Shown here: positions 34,030-42,737 of the stretch, in pieces | Position numbering within the stretch: the first letter of the stretch is position 1 | Layout of the letters: each line of letters starts with the position of its first letter | NCBI RefSeq assembly: GCF_011682235.2 | Contig: NZ_CP076718.1 | Span: 2,117,782-2,181,781 of the forward strand | Length of the DNA stretch: 64,000 nt | Source of the DNA: Rhodocaloribacter litoris | GTDB lineage: Bacteria > Bacteroidota > Rhodothermia > Rhodothermales > ISCAR-4553 | Direction of reading: 5' to 3' | Translations under genes and position numbers: made by a program | Notes under the pieces: model-generated | Seen by the model: the letters and a program-made list of their open reading frames with translations, nothing else | Database searches by the model: none | Told to the model about the DNA's origin: nothing

Positions 34030-35763
34030 ATGAAAAGCAAGACCTTCTTCGGACGCGTGCACGTCCGGCTGCTTGCCGGCCTCTTCGTGGCACTCGCGCT
34101 CGGCTTCGCCGTGGGCTTCTGGGTGCCGCGGGACGACGACTTCTTCGCCCTGCGCAAGAACTACCAGATCTTCGGCGCGCTCTACGAGGAACTCGTCGCC
34201 GGCTACGTGGACCGGCTCGACCCGGAGAAGCTCATGCGCCGGGGCATCGACGCGATGCTGCGCGACCTCGACCCGTACACGGTCTTCTATGACCAGGCCG
34301 ACCATGCCGACATCGACATCATGATGCGGGGCCGGTACGGCGGCGTCGGGCTGAACGCGGCGTTCTTCGACGGCAAGCTGACGGTGACCGCGCCGGTGGA
34401 AGGGACCAGCAGCTACCGCCAGGGGGTGCGCGCCGGCGACGTCATCACCCACATCGCCGGCCAGCCGACCGAGGGCCTGACACTCGACGACGTGCAAAAC
34501 CTGCTGCGCGGCGAACCGGGCACGACGGTCGAGATCACGGTCGAGCGCGCGGGCGAACCGGCCCCGCTTCACTTCCTGCTCATGCGCGAGCAGGTGCGCC
34601 TCAAGAACCTGTCCTTCCACGGCTTCGTGGACGACGACACCGCCGCCGGCATCGGGTACATCAAGCTCGATCGCTTCGCCGAGGGGGCCGCAGCCGACGT
34701 CCGGCAGGCCCTGCAGGACCTGCAGCGGACGGGCCGGCTGCGCGGGCTGATTCTCGACCTGCGGGACAATCCCGGCGGCCTGCTCGAAGCCGCCGTCGAG
34801 ATCGCCGGCCTGTTCGTCCCCCGCCACACGGCCCTCGTCTCGACGCGTGGCCGGCAGCCGGAGAGCGAGCGGGTCTACCGGACCCCTCAGGCCCCGCTGG
34901 CACCGGAGCTGCCCCTGGCCGTGCTGGTGAACGGGCTGAGCGCCTCGGCCAGCGAGATCGTCGCCGGGGCCCTGCAGGACCTCGACCGCGCCGTCATCGT
35001 CGGGGAACGCTCCTTCGGAAAGGGGCTCGTGCAGATCGTCCGCCCGCTGCCCTACAACACCTCGCTGAAGCTGACCACGGCCCGCTACTACATCCCCAGC
35101 GGGCGCAGCATCCAAGCGCTCGACTACGGCCGCCACGACGGCACCGCCACCACCACACCCGACTCGCTCCGCCACGCGTTCACCACCGCCGGCGGGCGCA
35201 CCGTCTTCGACGGGCGCGGCGTCGAGCCGGACGTCGAGGCCGCCCCCGAGGCACCGGGGGCCCTGGAACAGGCCCTCGACCGCCGGGCCGCCTTCCTCTT
35301 CTTCGCCAGCCACTTCGCCGCCACCCATCCGCTCCCCGAAGGGGACGGCAGCGCCAGTGACCGCTTCGCCCGGACCTTCGGGGTCGCCCCGGCCGACTTC
35401 GAGGTGAGCGACACCGTGCTGGACGCCTTCCGGTCGTGGCTCGACACCCAGCACTTCACCTACCAGACCCCCGCCGAGCATACCCTGGCAACCCTCACGG
35501 AGCGGCTCGAAGAAAGCGGCTACATGGCGGAGACCGGCGACGAGGTAGCCGCCCTCCGCGCCGAGATCGAGCGCCAGAAAGCGGCCGACTTCGAACGCCA
35601 CCGGGCGCGGCTGAAAGAGCGGCTCCGCACCGAGCTCCTGGCCCGCTACCTGAGCGAGGAAGCCCGGATCCGGGCCTCGATGACCCACGACCAGACGGTG
35701 CGCGCCGCCTTCCGGCTCCTGCAGGATTCGGCGGCCTACGCCGCCATCCTGCGCCCCCGGTGA
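34030..35763 (+). CDS. C-terminal processing peptidase (S41 family)
   Basis: A 577-residue protease from ATG 34030 (GGAGGT 8 bases upstream). An uncleaved N-terminal signal anchor (ARLFVALALGFAVGFW region) leads to the S41 helical region, a PDZ domain (about 95-185, VEGTSSYRQGVRAGDVITHI) and the catalytic core with SASASE at 304-309 and general-base K331 in SFGKG. It cleaves exported proteins from their C-termini in the periplasm. A C-terminal extension of about 150 charged residues is present. Its stop overlaps the next start (GTGA). Confidence 0.93.
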   Translation: MKSKTFFGRVHVRLLAGLFVALALGFAVGFWVPRDDDFFALRKNYQIFGALYEELVAGYVDRLDPEKLMRRGIDAMLRDLDPYTVFYDQADHADIDIMMRGRYGGVGLNAAFFDGKLTVTAPVEGTSSYRQGVRAGDVITHIAGQPTEGLTLDDVQNLLRGEPGTTVEITVERAGEPAPLHFLLMREQVRLKNLSFHGFVDDDTAAGIGYIKLDRFAEGAAADVRQALQDLQRTGRLRGLILDLRDNPGGLLEAAVEIAGLFVPRHTALVSTRGRQPESERVYRTPQAPLAPELPLAVLVNGLSASASEIVAGALQDLDRAVIVGERSFGKGLVQIVRPLPYNTSLKLTTARYYIPSGRSIQALDYGRHDGTATTTPDSLRHAFTTAGGRTVFDGRGVEPDVEAAPEAPGALEQALDRRAAFLFFASHFAATHPLPEGDGSASDRFARTFGVAPADFEVSDTVLDAFRSWLDTQHFTYQTPAEHTLATLTERLEESGYMAETGDEVAALRAEIERQKAADFERHRARLKERLRTELLARYLSEEARIRASMTHDQTVRAAFRLLQDSAAYAAILRPR

Positions 35764-36593
35764 GTACGGCACTGCTGCTCTTCCTCGCCGGCCTGGCTGC
35801 CGGCTTCCTCGGCGGGCTCGTGGGCGTCGGGGGGGGGATCATCTTCGCCCCGGTGCTGCTCTTCTACTACCGGAGCGCAGGCGTTCCACCGGAAGTGCTG
35901 GCCCCGCTGACCATCGGCACCAGCCTGCTCTGCACCTTCGTCGTGGCCGTGGCGAGTGCGTGGTTTCAACACCGGCGCCGGGCCGTGGAACCCCGCGTGG
36001 CCCTCTTTGCCGGCCTCTCGAGTGCGGCGGCCGTCTTCGCGATGACGCGCTTCGTGACGACGCAGCCGTGGTATGACGCCACCGTGTTTCAGATCGTCTT
36101 CAGCCTGCTGCTGCTGGCCACCGTGGTGCAGATGATCCGGCCGCCGCGTCATGGAAGGGTTCCGCCTGAAGCCGAGGGGACCCCTTCCCGCGACCGGGTA
36201 CCCTGGCCCGCACTCTTCGGTGTCGGCGCCGCAGCAGGGGCCGTGGCTTCCGCAGTGGGCGTCGGCGGCGGCGTGGTCCTCGTACCGGCCTACCATCACC
36301 TGCTGCGCCTGCCCATCCACCGGGCCGTGGGGACGTCCAGCGCCACGATTCCTCTCATCGCGCTGCTCGGCGTGGTCGGCTATGCCATTGCCGGTTCCGA
36401 TGCGACCGTGCCGGGTACCGCCCTCGGCTACGTCGATGCCGGGCGGGCGCTGCTGCTTGCACTGCCCGCCCTCTTCTCCGCACGCCTGGGCGTGTGGACG
36501 GCCCACCGCATCGACACGCGGGCGCTGCGCCTCAGCTTCGCCGTAGTCGCCGTCTTCGTGGCGCTGCGCCTGCTCTACGGCGCCCTCGGTTGA
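35760..36593 (+). CDS. TSUP-family membrane permease (TauE/SafE)
   Basis: A 277-residue membrane protein from GTG overlapping the protease stop by GTGA. It contains the two-fold repeat typical of TSUP carriers: FLGGLVGVGGGIIFAPVLLF and, in the second half, ASAVGVGGGVVLVPAYHHLL, with eight predicted helices. TSUP proteins export or import sulfite, sulfonates or other organic anions; the substrate is not deducible. Translational coupling with the S41 protease is seen directly. Confidence 0.88.
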   Translation: MSTALLLFLAGLAAGFLGGLVGVGGGIIFAPVLLFYYRSAGVPPEVLAPLTIGTSLLCTFVVAVASAWFQHRRRAVEPRVALFAGLSSAAAVFAMTRFVTTQPWYDATVFQIVFSLLLLATVVQMIRPPRHGRVPPEAEGTPSRDRVPWPALFGVGAAAGAVASAVGVGGGVVLVPAYHHLLRLPIHRAVGTSSATIPLIALLGVVGYAIAGSDATVPGTALGYVDAGRALLLALPALFSARLGVWTAHRIDTRALRLSFAVVAVFVALRLLYGALG

Positions 36594-36716
36594 GGCGACA
36601 TACGAACCCGGTAGCCGCGACCGGGCACGGCGCACCTGCGGCTTCCCCCGGATTGCATCGAGGCCGCCGGCATTTCGAAACACCCCACCGCGCCCTGGAA
36701 GAGGTCGTACCCGGTA

Positions 36717-37706
36717 TCAGGCCTCCTCACCGACGGCAACGGGGCGCTGTGTCAGCTGCGCCCAGGTCCGCTCGGCAAAGTCGTAGAAGGGCTGTTTCTG
36801 ATGAATCCAGCCGAAGTGCAGCGCAAAAGGTGTCACGTCCATATAGTCCCCGCGACCGGGGATGCGCGTGCATACGGCCATCAACAGATCGCGCAGCCGG
36901 ACGTTGGGCATGAAACGCAGGCTGTGGACGAAGCGATCGCTGTAGTAGCGACAGACGACCTGCTCGAAATCCGGATCGCAGGCAACGAAGTCTCCGACGA
37001 AGTCGAGCTGGGGGCTGTTGTAGCCCTGGTGCCAGAGAAAGACGGGCAGGTGCAGGCGGCTCATCGCCATGGCCATGCTCCATTCGCAGGATTCTTCGCT
37101 GCGTCCTTCGTCGAGGCGGCTGCGGAAGTGGGTTTCGGCGCGCCGGGCGAGGAAATCCCGGGCCGTCTCACACACACGGGCCGTCAGCTCCGGATCCCGG
37201 CTGTAGATCATCCCGGCCTGCACCCGGGGCAAGTGGGTGAGGCCGAAGCGGCGCAGCGTCCGATCCCGCCGGTTGAGGAGAAAGTCGACGATGACGCCGA
37301 GTCCCTTGGGCCCGCCGAAGTAGAAGTCGGCCCGGGGCAGGCCGGTGGCGGTGAACGGGAAGGCTGCGAGTTGTTGCCAGAGGGGGTCGGGGTTGCGGCA
37401 CCAGACCATGTCGGCATCGACGAAGAGCGTCCGTTCGAAAGGCATGAAGCGCTCGAGGTGGTGCTTGAAGCCAACGATGGAACGATGGGCCTCGGGCAGA
37501 TCGCCGAGGTGGGCGAAAAGGGTGTCGAGGCCGTGTCGTACCAGCAGGTCCCGGTGCTCCGGCGTGCAGTAGAGCGCCACGGGCCGCGTCGTATCGTGGC
37601 GCCGCAACGTCACCACCGAAGCGACCACATGGCGCAGGTACCGCGCGGCGCCATACGAGTGCAGGACGTATCCTTCGGCGGGCGTCGGCATGTTCTGGCT
37701 GCTCAC
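36717..37706 (-). CDS. Putative glycosyltransferase (GT-A fold)
   Basis: A 329-residue protein starting MSSQNMPTPAEGYVLHSYG. The segment KHHLERFMPFERTLFVDADM, with FVDADMVWCRNP supplying a DxD metal/nucleotide-sugar motif, resembles GT8-like nucleotide-diphospho-sugar transferases. The rest (GWIHQKQPFYDFAERTW near the end) is less familiar. Acceptor and sugar are unknown. It stands alone between convergent and same-strand neighbours; 82 bases follow before the MlaC-like gene upstream end. Confidence 0.6.
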   Translation of the reverse strand: MSSQNMPTPAEGYVLHSYGAARYLRHVVASVVTLRRHDTTRPVALYCTPEHRDLLVRHGLDTLFAHLGDLPEAHRSIVGFKHHLERFMPFERTLFVDADMVWCRNPDPLWQQLAAFPFTATGLPRADFYFGGPKGLGVIVDFLLNRRDRTLRRFGLTHLPRVQAGMIYSRDPELTARVCETARDFLARRAETHFRSRLDEGRSEESCEWSMAMAMSRLHLPVFLWHQGYNSPQLDFVGDFVACDPDFEQVVCRYYSDRFVHSLRFMPNVRLRDLLMAVCTRIPGRGDYMDVTPFALHFGWIHQKQPFYDFAERTWAQLTQRPVAVGEEA

Positions 37707-37788
37707 GGGGCCGTATAAGCGCTTGCAAACTGTACCGGTACGCCGCCCCCGGCGCGAGGTTCTTTGAAAAAGACGTTGACCGGCCGGG

Positions 37789-38415
37789 TCAGGTGGTCCC
37801 GCTTTCGGCCAGGGCCTTGTCGCGGCGTTCGCGCAGGCGTTCCATGAGCACCTCGAAGCCCCGCTTTCGAATCAGCGACTGAAACGAGCGGGCATAGCCT
37901 TCGGCCGTACTCACGTCGTCGAGGATGATGTCGTGGACCCACCATTGCCCGTCGTGGTAGCCGAGTTCGTATTCGATCTTCATTTCCACCTCGTTGTAGG
38001 TGGTCGTCGTGACGACGTGGGCCCGGTTCCCCTCGACGGTGATCTCGTCGTAGGTCACCTTGCTGCGATAGGCGTCGAGGTTGGAGAGGGAGTGGGCCCG
38101 CACGATGTCGCTGAAGACCTCGACGAACTCCGCCCGCTGTGCGGGGGTCAATTCGTCCCAGTACTTGCCGAGGGCGGCGCGCCCCATGGCCGCGAAGTCG
38201 ATGTTGGCGTTGATGACGTCCTTGAGTTGCTCGCGCTGGCGGTCGGTGAACGTCTCCTTATCGCCGAGGAGCGCTTTGATCTCGCGGTCGCGCTGTTCGA
38301 GCAGGGCCCGCACCTCCCGGGCGCGATCCTGGGCAAGGGCGTGCCGTACGGGAAGCCAAAAGGCGCCCACGATCAGCAAAAGGAGCAGGCCGGATCTGTT
38401 CAACATAGCATACAT
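37789..38415 (-). CDS. MlaC-like phospholipid-transport periplasmic protein
   Basis: A 208-residue exported protein; MYAMLNRSGLLLLLIVGAFW with LAQD cleavage is a Sec signal. The mature part (REQLKDVINANIDFAAMGRAALG, LTPAQRAEFVEVFSDIV, WWVHDIILDDVSTAEGY) matches MlaC/Ttg2D, which carries phospholipids between outer and inner membrane. The MlaE, MlaF and MlaD partners are not nearby. It lies 61 bases downstream of a TolC-like gene, a pairing that suggests joint envelope function. Confidence 0.88.
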   Translation of the reverse strand: MYAMLNRSGLLLLLIVGAFWLPVRHALAQDRAREVRALLEQRDREIKALLGDKETFTDRQREQLKDVINANIDFAAMGRAALGKYWDELTPAQRAEFVEVFSDIVRAHSLSNLDAYRSKVTYDEITVEGNRAHVVTTTTYNEVEMKIEYELGYHDGQWWVHDIILDDVSTAEGYARSFQSLIRKRGFEVLMERLRERRDKALAESGTT

Positions 38416-38476
38416 GGCGTTTCGTCGAGGCCGGGTTGACGGGCCGTGCAGTGCCCGCCCCGGGATGGTGACGGTG

Positions 38477-39892
38477 TCAGTCAACAAGCGTGCCGTTTCC
38501 GGCATCGCCCGGCAGGAGGCCGGCGGCGCGTTGCAGCCGCAGCACGGCGACGTTGTAGGCCCGGATGGCTTCGTAAACCGCCGCCTGCAGTTCCAGGTTC
38601 GCCTGCACGGCCTTGATGAGGTTGTCGGTGTCGCCGATGTCGAGGTCGAAGTTGATCTGTTCGGTGCGCAGCCACTCCTTGCTGAGACGCAGGGCTTCCT
38701 CCCGGGCGGCCAGGGCCTCCCGGGCGATGGAGACGTTGCGATAGGCCTCTTCCACCTCGAACAGGATGAGCTGCCGGGCCGCCTCCGCCTGAAAGCGCAC
38801 CTCTTCGTAGGCGGCCCGGGCCTGCTCGACGCGGGCACGGGTCTGGGCAAAGTTGAGCTTTTGCCGGAGGCCCAGCCCCACCTGTACCCCGCGGGACAGG
38901 AAGGGGTCGCCCACATACGGGTTACGCTGGCGGTGACGGCCGGCGATGGCCGAGAAGGTGGCCGAGGCTCCGAGAAACAGCTTGGGGTAATAGTCCGACC
39001 GGGCCACGTCGATGAGGGCTTCGCGGGCGGCGAGACCGGCCTCGGCCTGGGCCAGCTCGGGGCGGCGGGCCAGCGCCCGGGCCGTGTAGGCCTCGAGAGG
39101 CTCCAGCGTGAAGGCTACGGGTTCGAGGGTGGCGTCCACGGGCACCACGACCGTCCCCTCGGGCAGGAAAAGCTGGCGGGCCAGCGCCGCCTGCGCCGTG
39201 AGGTATTTCTGCTCGACCTCCGCGGCACGGCGCCGGAGTTCCTGTTCCGTGATCAGCACCTGAAACCGGTCGGCCTCGTCGACGTCCTCGGCGCCTTCGT
39301 CCAGGAGTTTCTCGATCTCGGCTTTGGCGCGGGCCACGGCGTCGCCGGCCTCGCCGGCCACACGGCGAAGGGCGCCGGCGAGGAGCAGGTTGTAGTACAG
39401 CTCGCCGGTGCGGAGGGCTACCTCGGCCTCCTTCGCCTGCACCGCCGCCGATTCCACCGCCACCCCGTGCTGCGCTGCCCGGATGTTTCCCCCCAGCTCG
39501 CCCCAGGTATAGAGGGGCTGGAGCATCTCCACCTCGACGCGGGTGAACGGGCGCAGGTCGTCCCAGTCATTGCGCACGTCGGGGTTCAGGTAAAGGGCGT
39601 CGACCGGGGTGTCGCCGACGTTTTTCAGGCCGGGACCGGGCGCATGGGCCGAGGTGAAGTTGAACTCGGTCAGGAACCGGCTGGCGCGGGCCAGCCCGGC
39701 GCGGGCCTCGGCAAAGTCGCGTTCCGCCGCCACGGCCCCCACCTCGGGGCTCACGGCGAGCGCCCGGCCGATGGCTTCGGCCAGGCCGAGGTGCACGGTG
39801 TCGGCCGGCACGGGCTGGGCGAGCGCGGAACACCCGCCGGGGACGAGAAGGAGGCAGGCAAACAGACGCAGGGCAGCGGCACGGGTCATCAT
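38477..39892 (-). CDS. TolC-family outer membrane efflux protein
   Basis: A 471-residue protein from MMTRAAALRLFACLLLVPGG (signal, possibly lipoprotein at GGCSAL). Two long coiled-coil repeats (about 150-250 and 330-440) and strand-like segments fit the TolC trimeric tunnel. KLNFAQTRARVEQARAAYEE and ELYYNLLLAGALRRVAGE are typical. It would form the outer-membrane exit of a tripartite pump; no adaptor or inner-membrane pump is adjacent. Confidence 0.88.
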   Translation of the reverse strand: MMTRAAALRLFACLLLVPGGCSALAQPVPADTVHLGLAEAIGRALAVSPEVGAVAAERDFAEARAGLARASRFLTEFNFTSAHAPGPGLKNVGDTPVDALYLNPDVRNDWDDLRPFTRVEVEMLQPLYTWGELGGNIRAAQHGVAVESAAVQAKEAEVALRTGELYYNLLLAGALRRVAGEAGDAVARAKAEIEKLLDEGAEDVDEADRFQVLITEQELRRRAAEVEQKYLTAQAALARQLFLPEGTVVVPVDATLEPVAFTLEPLEAYTARALARRPELAQAEAGLAAREALIDVARSDYYPKLFLGASATFSAIAGRHRQRNPYVGDPFLSRGVQVGLGLRQKLNFAQTRARVEQARAAYEEVRFQAEAARQLILFEVEEAYRNVSIAREALAAREEALRLSKEWLRTEQINFDLDIGDTDNLIKAVQANLELQAAVYEAIRAYNVAVLRLQRAAGLLPGDAGNGTLVD

Positions 39893-40063
39893 GATCGAGG
39901 CATCCGGCGAGAAGGGGTTCGGCACGGGACGACGCGGCTACGCAGCCGCTCCGGCGCGCGCCAAGGTAACGCAGCGCCCGCCCGAAGGTTTGCCGCACGG
40001 AACGCGTGGCGCGTCCAAAGCGCCGGGCGTATCCCGCCCCTGATGCGTCCCTGCCCGCCGGCC

Positions 40064-42715
40064 CTATGCGGCCGCCAGCAACGTACGCACCTCCTCGCCG
40101 GGGATCTCCTGCCGCTGCACCAGGGCATCTGCCAGGGCCTCCAGGGCCCCGGCCCGCGCCCGCAGCTTGCCCAGGACCGTGGCATAGGCCTCGTTCAGGA
40201 TGCGCCCGGCTTCCTCGCGCTCGGCCCGCCCGGGTGTCTCGGACCAGATAAGCCGCCGTTCGGGACCCAGGCCGTACCGGGTCGTCAGCAGCAGGGCAAA
40301 GTGGCTCGCCACCTTGAGGTCGTGCTGCGCGCCCCCCGTGACCCCCTCCGGGCCGAAAACGATCTCCTCGGCCGCGCGACCGGCCAGCAGCACCTCGATC
40401 TCCTCCAGGTATTCTTTCCGGGTCAGCAGCGCCCGCTCGGAGGGCATGCTGGCCACGAAGCCCAGGCGCCCGTCGGCACGGGGCACGACGGACACGAACG
40501 TCAGATCCGCGGCGCGGGTCTGGCTCAGGAAGGAGGCCACGGCGTGCCCGGCTTCATGTACGGCCACGCGGCGCAGTTCAGTGGGCGTCAGCCGGGGCGA
40601 GGTGCCGGGATCGCGCGGCTTGCTCGTGATCTCGTCGATCAGGTCGGCCTGGCAGAGCGCCCGTCTCTGCTTGCGCGCCCGCCGGACGGCCCCCCGGACG
40701 AACAGCTCCACGTCCGCCCCGGTCTTGCCGAACGCCAGCGCCCCGAGGGCCCGGACGTCGACGTCCGGGGCCACCTCCGCCGCGTACTCGTCCAGGTAAT
40801 GCCGGAAGATCCGCGCCAGGGCCTCGACGTTGGGGTGTGGGATCTCGATGACACGGTCGAGCCGGCCGGCCCGTTTCAGGGCCGGGTCGATCCGGTCCAG
40901 GTGGTTCGTGGCGGCGATGACGACGACCGGGGCCTCGGGATCCATGCCCTGTAACTGTTCCAGCAGGGCATTGACGACCTGGGTGCCATACTGGGCGTTG
41001 TGCCCGGCGAAGGCCTCCCGGTTGCCGATGCTGTCGATCTCGTCGATGAAGAGGATGGCGGGAGCGAAGCGGCGGGCAAGGGCGAAGTCGGCCCGCAGGG
41101 CCCGGATGTGGTCGTTCAGATAGCCGGCGGCCTGCCAGCTCGAAGCGCTGGCGCTGACGAAGCGGATGCCGCAGTCCCGGGCGATGGCCCGGGCCAGGGT
41201 CGTCTTGCCGGTGCCGGGGGCGCCGACGAGCAGAACACCCCGGTCCACATGCTGCCAGGCAAGCCGCCCGGCGATGGCGTCGTGGATGTCGGCGATCAGA
41301 TCCTCGGCGAAGATGCGGGCCTCGCCCAGCCCGTGCAGGTCTTTGAGGCCCAGCCCGTCGACGGGTTCAACGTCACGGAGGCGTTCGCGGGCCCGATCGC
41401 GGATGTAGGCCAGGGCTTCCCCGGGCGGTAGCCCGAGCCCCTGCGGGTGCTGGAAGTCGGCGTGGTGGACGTGGGTGACCCAGTGCGTGTCTTCGTCCTG
41501 CCAGTCCTCCGGCAGTGCGGTTCGCATGATGCGAAGGAACAGGTGACGGAACAGGTCCGGGTCGAGGCGGGGCAACCGGAGGGTCAGGTCGACCACCCGG
41601 CGGAGGCTCTCGGGCAGGTCGCCTGCCCGCTCACAGCCGATCAGGCAGGCGACGTCCCGGGCGGCGATCTCGTGGGCGACCCGCTCCACGTCGATGAGGC
41701 TCCGGTAGGAATGAAACGGCAGGAGCAGGACGCCCTTGCCGCTCTCCGGCACACGAACGTGCAGGCGCGTGTCGTCGCCGGTGTCCACTTCGGGCCGTAC
41801 CCAGGCCAGTTGCTGGCCGGATGCCAGGCGTTCCTGCACGATGTGCGCCACCGTCTCTTCGACGAAGGGCAGGGTGCTCTCGATCGCCACCACCGGCGCG
41901 GCCACCGCCACCAGCTGGGCGAACCGGTCGAGCGCCGTGCGGCCCCGGAGCCGGGCATTGAAATGGGTGAGCAGCTGCGACGCCTCCTGCCGGTGCAACG
42001 CCTGTTCGAGCAAGAGCTCGACGAAAGCCCGCAGGATGGCTGCCCCGGTGAGGCCGGTGTAGGCCACCCCCTGCAGGCGCGCCAGCAGCACACCGGGCGC
42101 GTAGAGCTCGGGCAGGACCGGGACGAGCGCCCCCGGAACGTTCCTCACCAGCAGCAGGTCATCGACCATCTCGACGCGCCGGTCCGCACCGACGGCAAAG
42201 AGGCAGGCAAAGAGATCGCCGCCGTAATGAACGGGAACCCGCAGGAGAAAACGGCCGCGGCCGTCCCGTCCTTCATGTTTGAGCGGCGCGACCATCCCCG
42301 CGACGGCCGCAGCCTGCCCATCGCCTTCGGGCGGCTCGGACGCCAGCGCCTCGAGCAGGACGAACGGTCCCGCCTCGCCGCGCACGGCAAAGCAAAAGAG
42401 GCGCAGGTAGTCGGCGACGTTCTCCGCCGTCAGCGCCCCTTCCGTGGCATTCAGCGGCTGAAACGGCTCGCTGGTGCCGTCGAGCACCACGACCCGTTCG
42501 TCGCCCGCCAGGGCGAACACGTCCAGCGGCTCGCCGCCGTCCGCCCGGAGGGTCAGGTGATACAGGTCGACGCCCGCATAGCACGCGAGGTCGGCCACCC
42601 GCCCTTCCACCCCGGCGAGCCCGGGCACACCGGCCCGTTCGTCCCCGAAGATGCGCACCGCCAGCCGCCCGGCCTCCGGGACGGAAAGGGGCTCCCATTT
42701 CCATTGATCCAGCAT
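40064..42715 (-). CDS. Soluble FtsH-like AAA+ metalloprotease with unique N-terminal domains
   Basis: An 883-residue protein. Residues 35-190 form a domain shared with the product of 45577-47718 (ADYLRLFCFAVRGEAGPF at 101-118). Residues 200-450 are an unknown helical region. Residues 465-690 form an AAA+ module with Walker A GAPGTGKTT (498-506), Walker B LFIDEID (555-561) and arginine finger region KRAGRLDR. Residues 705-883 form an M41-type protease with HEAGH (720-724) and likely third ligand D799. Unlike FtsH there is no transmembrane segment. It should unfold and degrade proteins using ATP. Third gene of a tight leftward operon. Confidence 0.9.
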   Translation of the reverse strand: MLDQWKWEPLSVPEAGRLAVRIFGDERAGVPGLAGVEGRVADLACYAGVDLYHLTLRADGGEPLDVFALAGDERVVVLDGTSEPFQPLNATEGALTAENVADYLRLFCFAVRGEAGPFVLLEALASEPPEGDGQAAAVAGMVAPLKHEGRDGRGRFLLRVPVHYGGDLFACLFAVGADRRVEMVDDLLLVRNVPGALVPVLPELYAPGVLLARLQGVAYTGLTGAAILRAFVELLLEQALHRQEASQLLTHFNARLRGRTALDRFAQLVAVAAPVVAIESTLPFVEETVAHIVQERLASGQQLAWVRPEVDTGDDTRLHVRVPESGKGVLLLPFHSYRSLIDVERVAHEIAARDVACLIGCERAGDLPESLRRVVDLTLRLPRLDPDLFRHLFLRIMRTALPEDWQDEDTHWVTHVHHADFQHPQGLGLPPGEALAYIRDRARERLRDVEPVDGLGLKDLHGLGEARIFAEDLIADIHDAIAGRLAWQHVDRGVLLVGAPGTGKTTLARAIARDCGIRFVSASASSWQAAGYLNDHIRALRADFALARRFAPAILFIDEIDSIGNREAFAGHNAQYGTQVVNALLEQLQGMDPEAPVVVIAATNHLDRIDPALKRAGRLDRVIEIPHPNVEALARIFRHYLDEYAAEVAPDVDVRALGALAFGKTGADVELFVRGAVRRARKQRRALCQADLIDEITSKPRDPGTSPRLTPTELRRVAVHEAGHAVASFLSQTRAADLTFVSVVPRADGRLGFVASMPSERALLTRKEYLEEIEVLLAGRAAEEIVFGPEGVTGGAQHDLKVASHFALLLTTRYGLGPERRLIWSETPGRAEREEAGRILNEAYATVLGKLRARAGALEALADALVQRQEIPGEEVRTLLAAA

Positions 42716-42737
42716 CGAAGCAATCTCCGTCTGTTTC

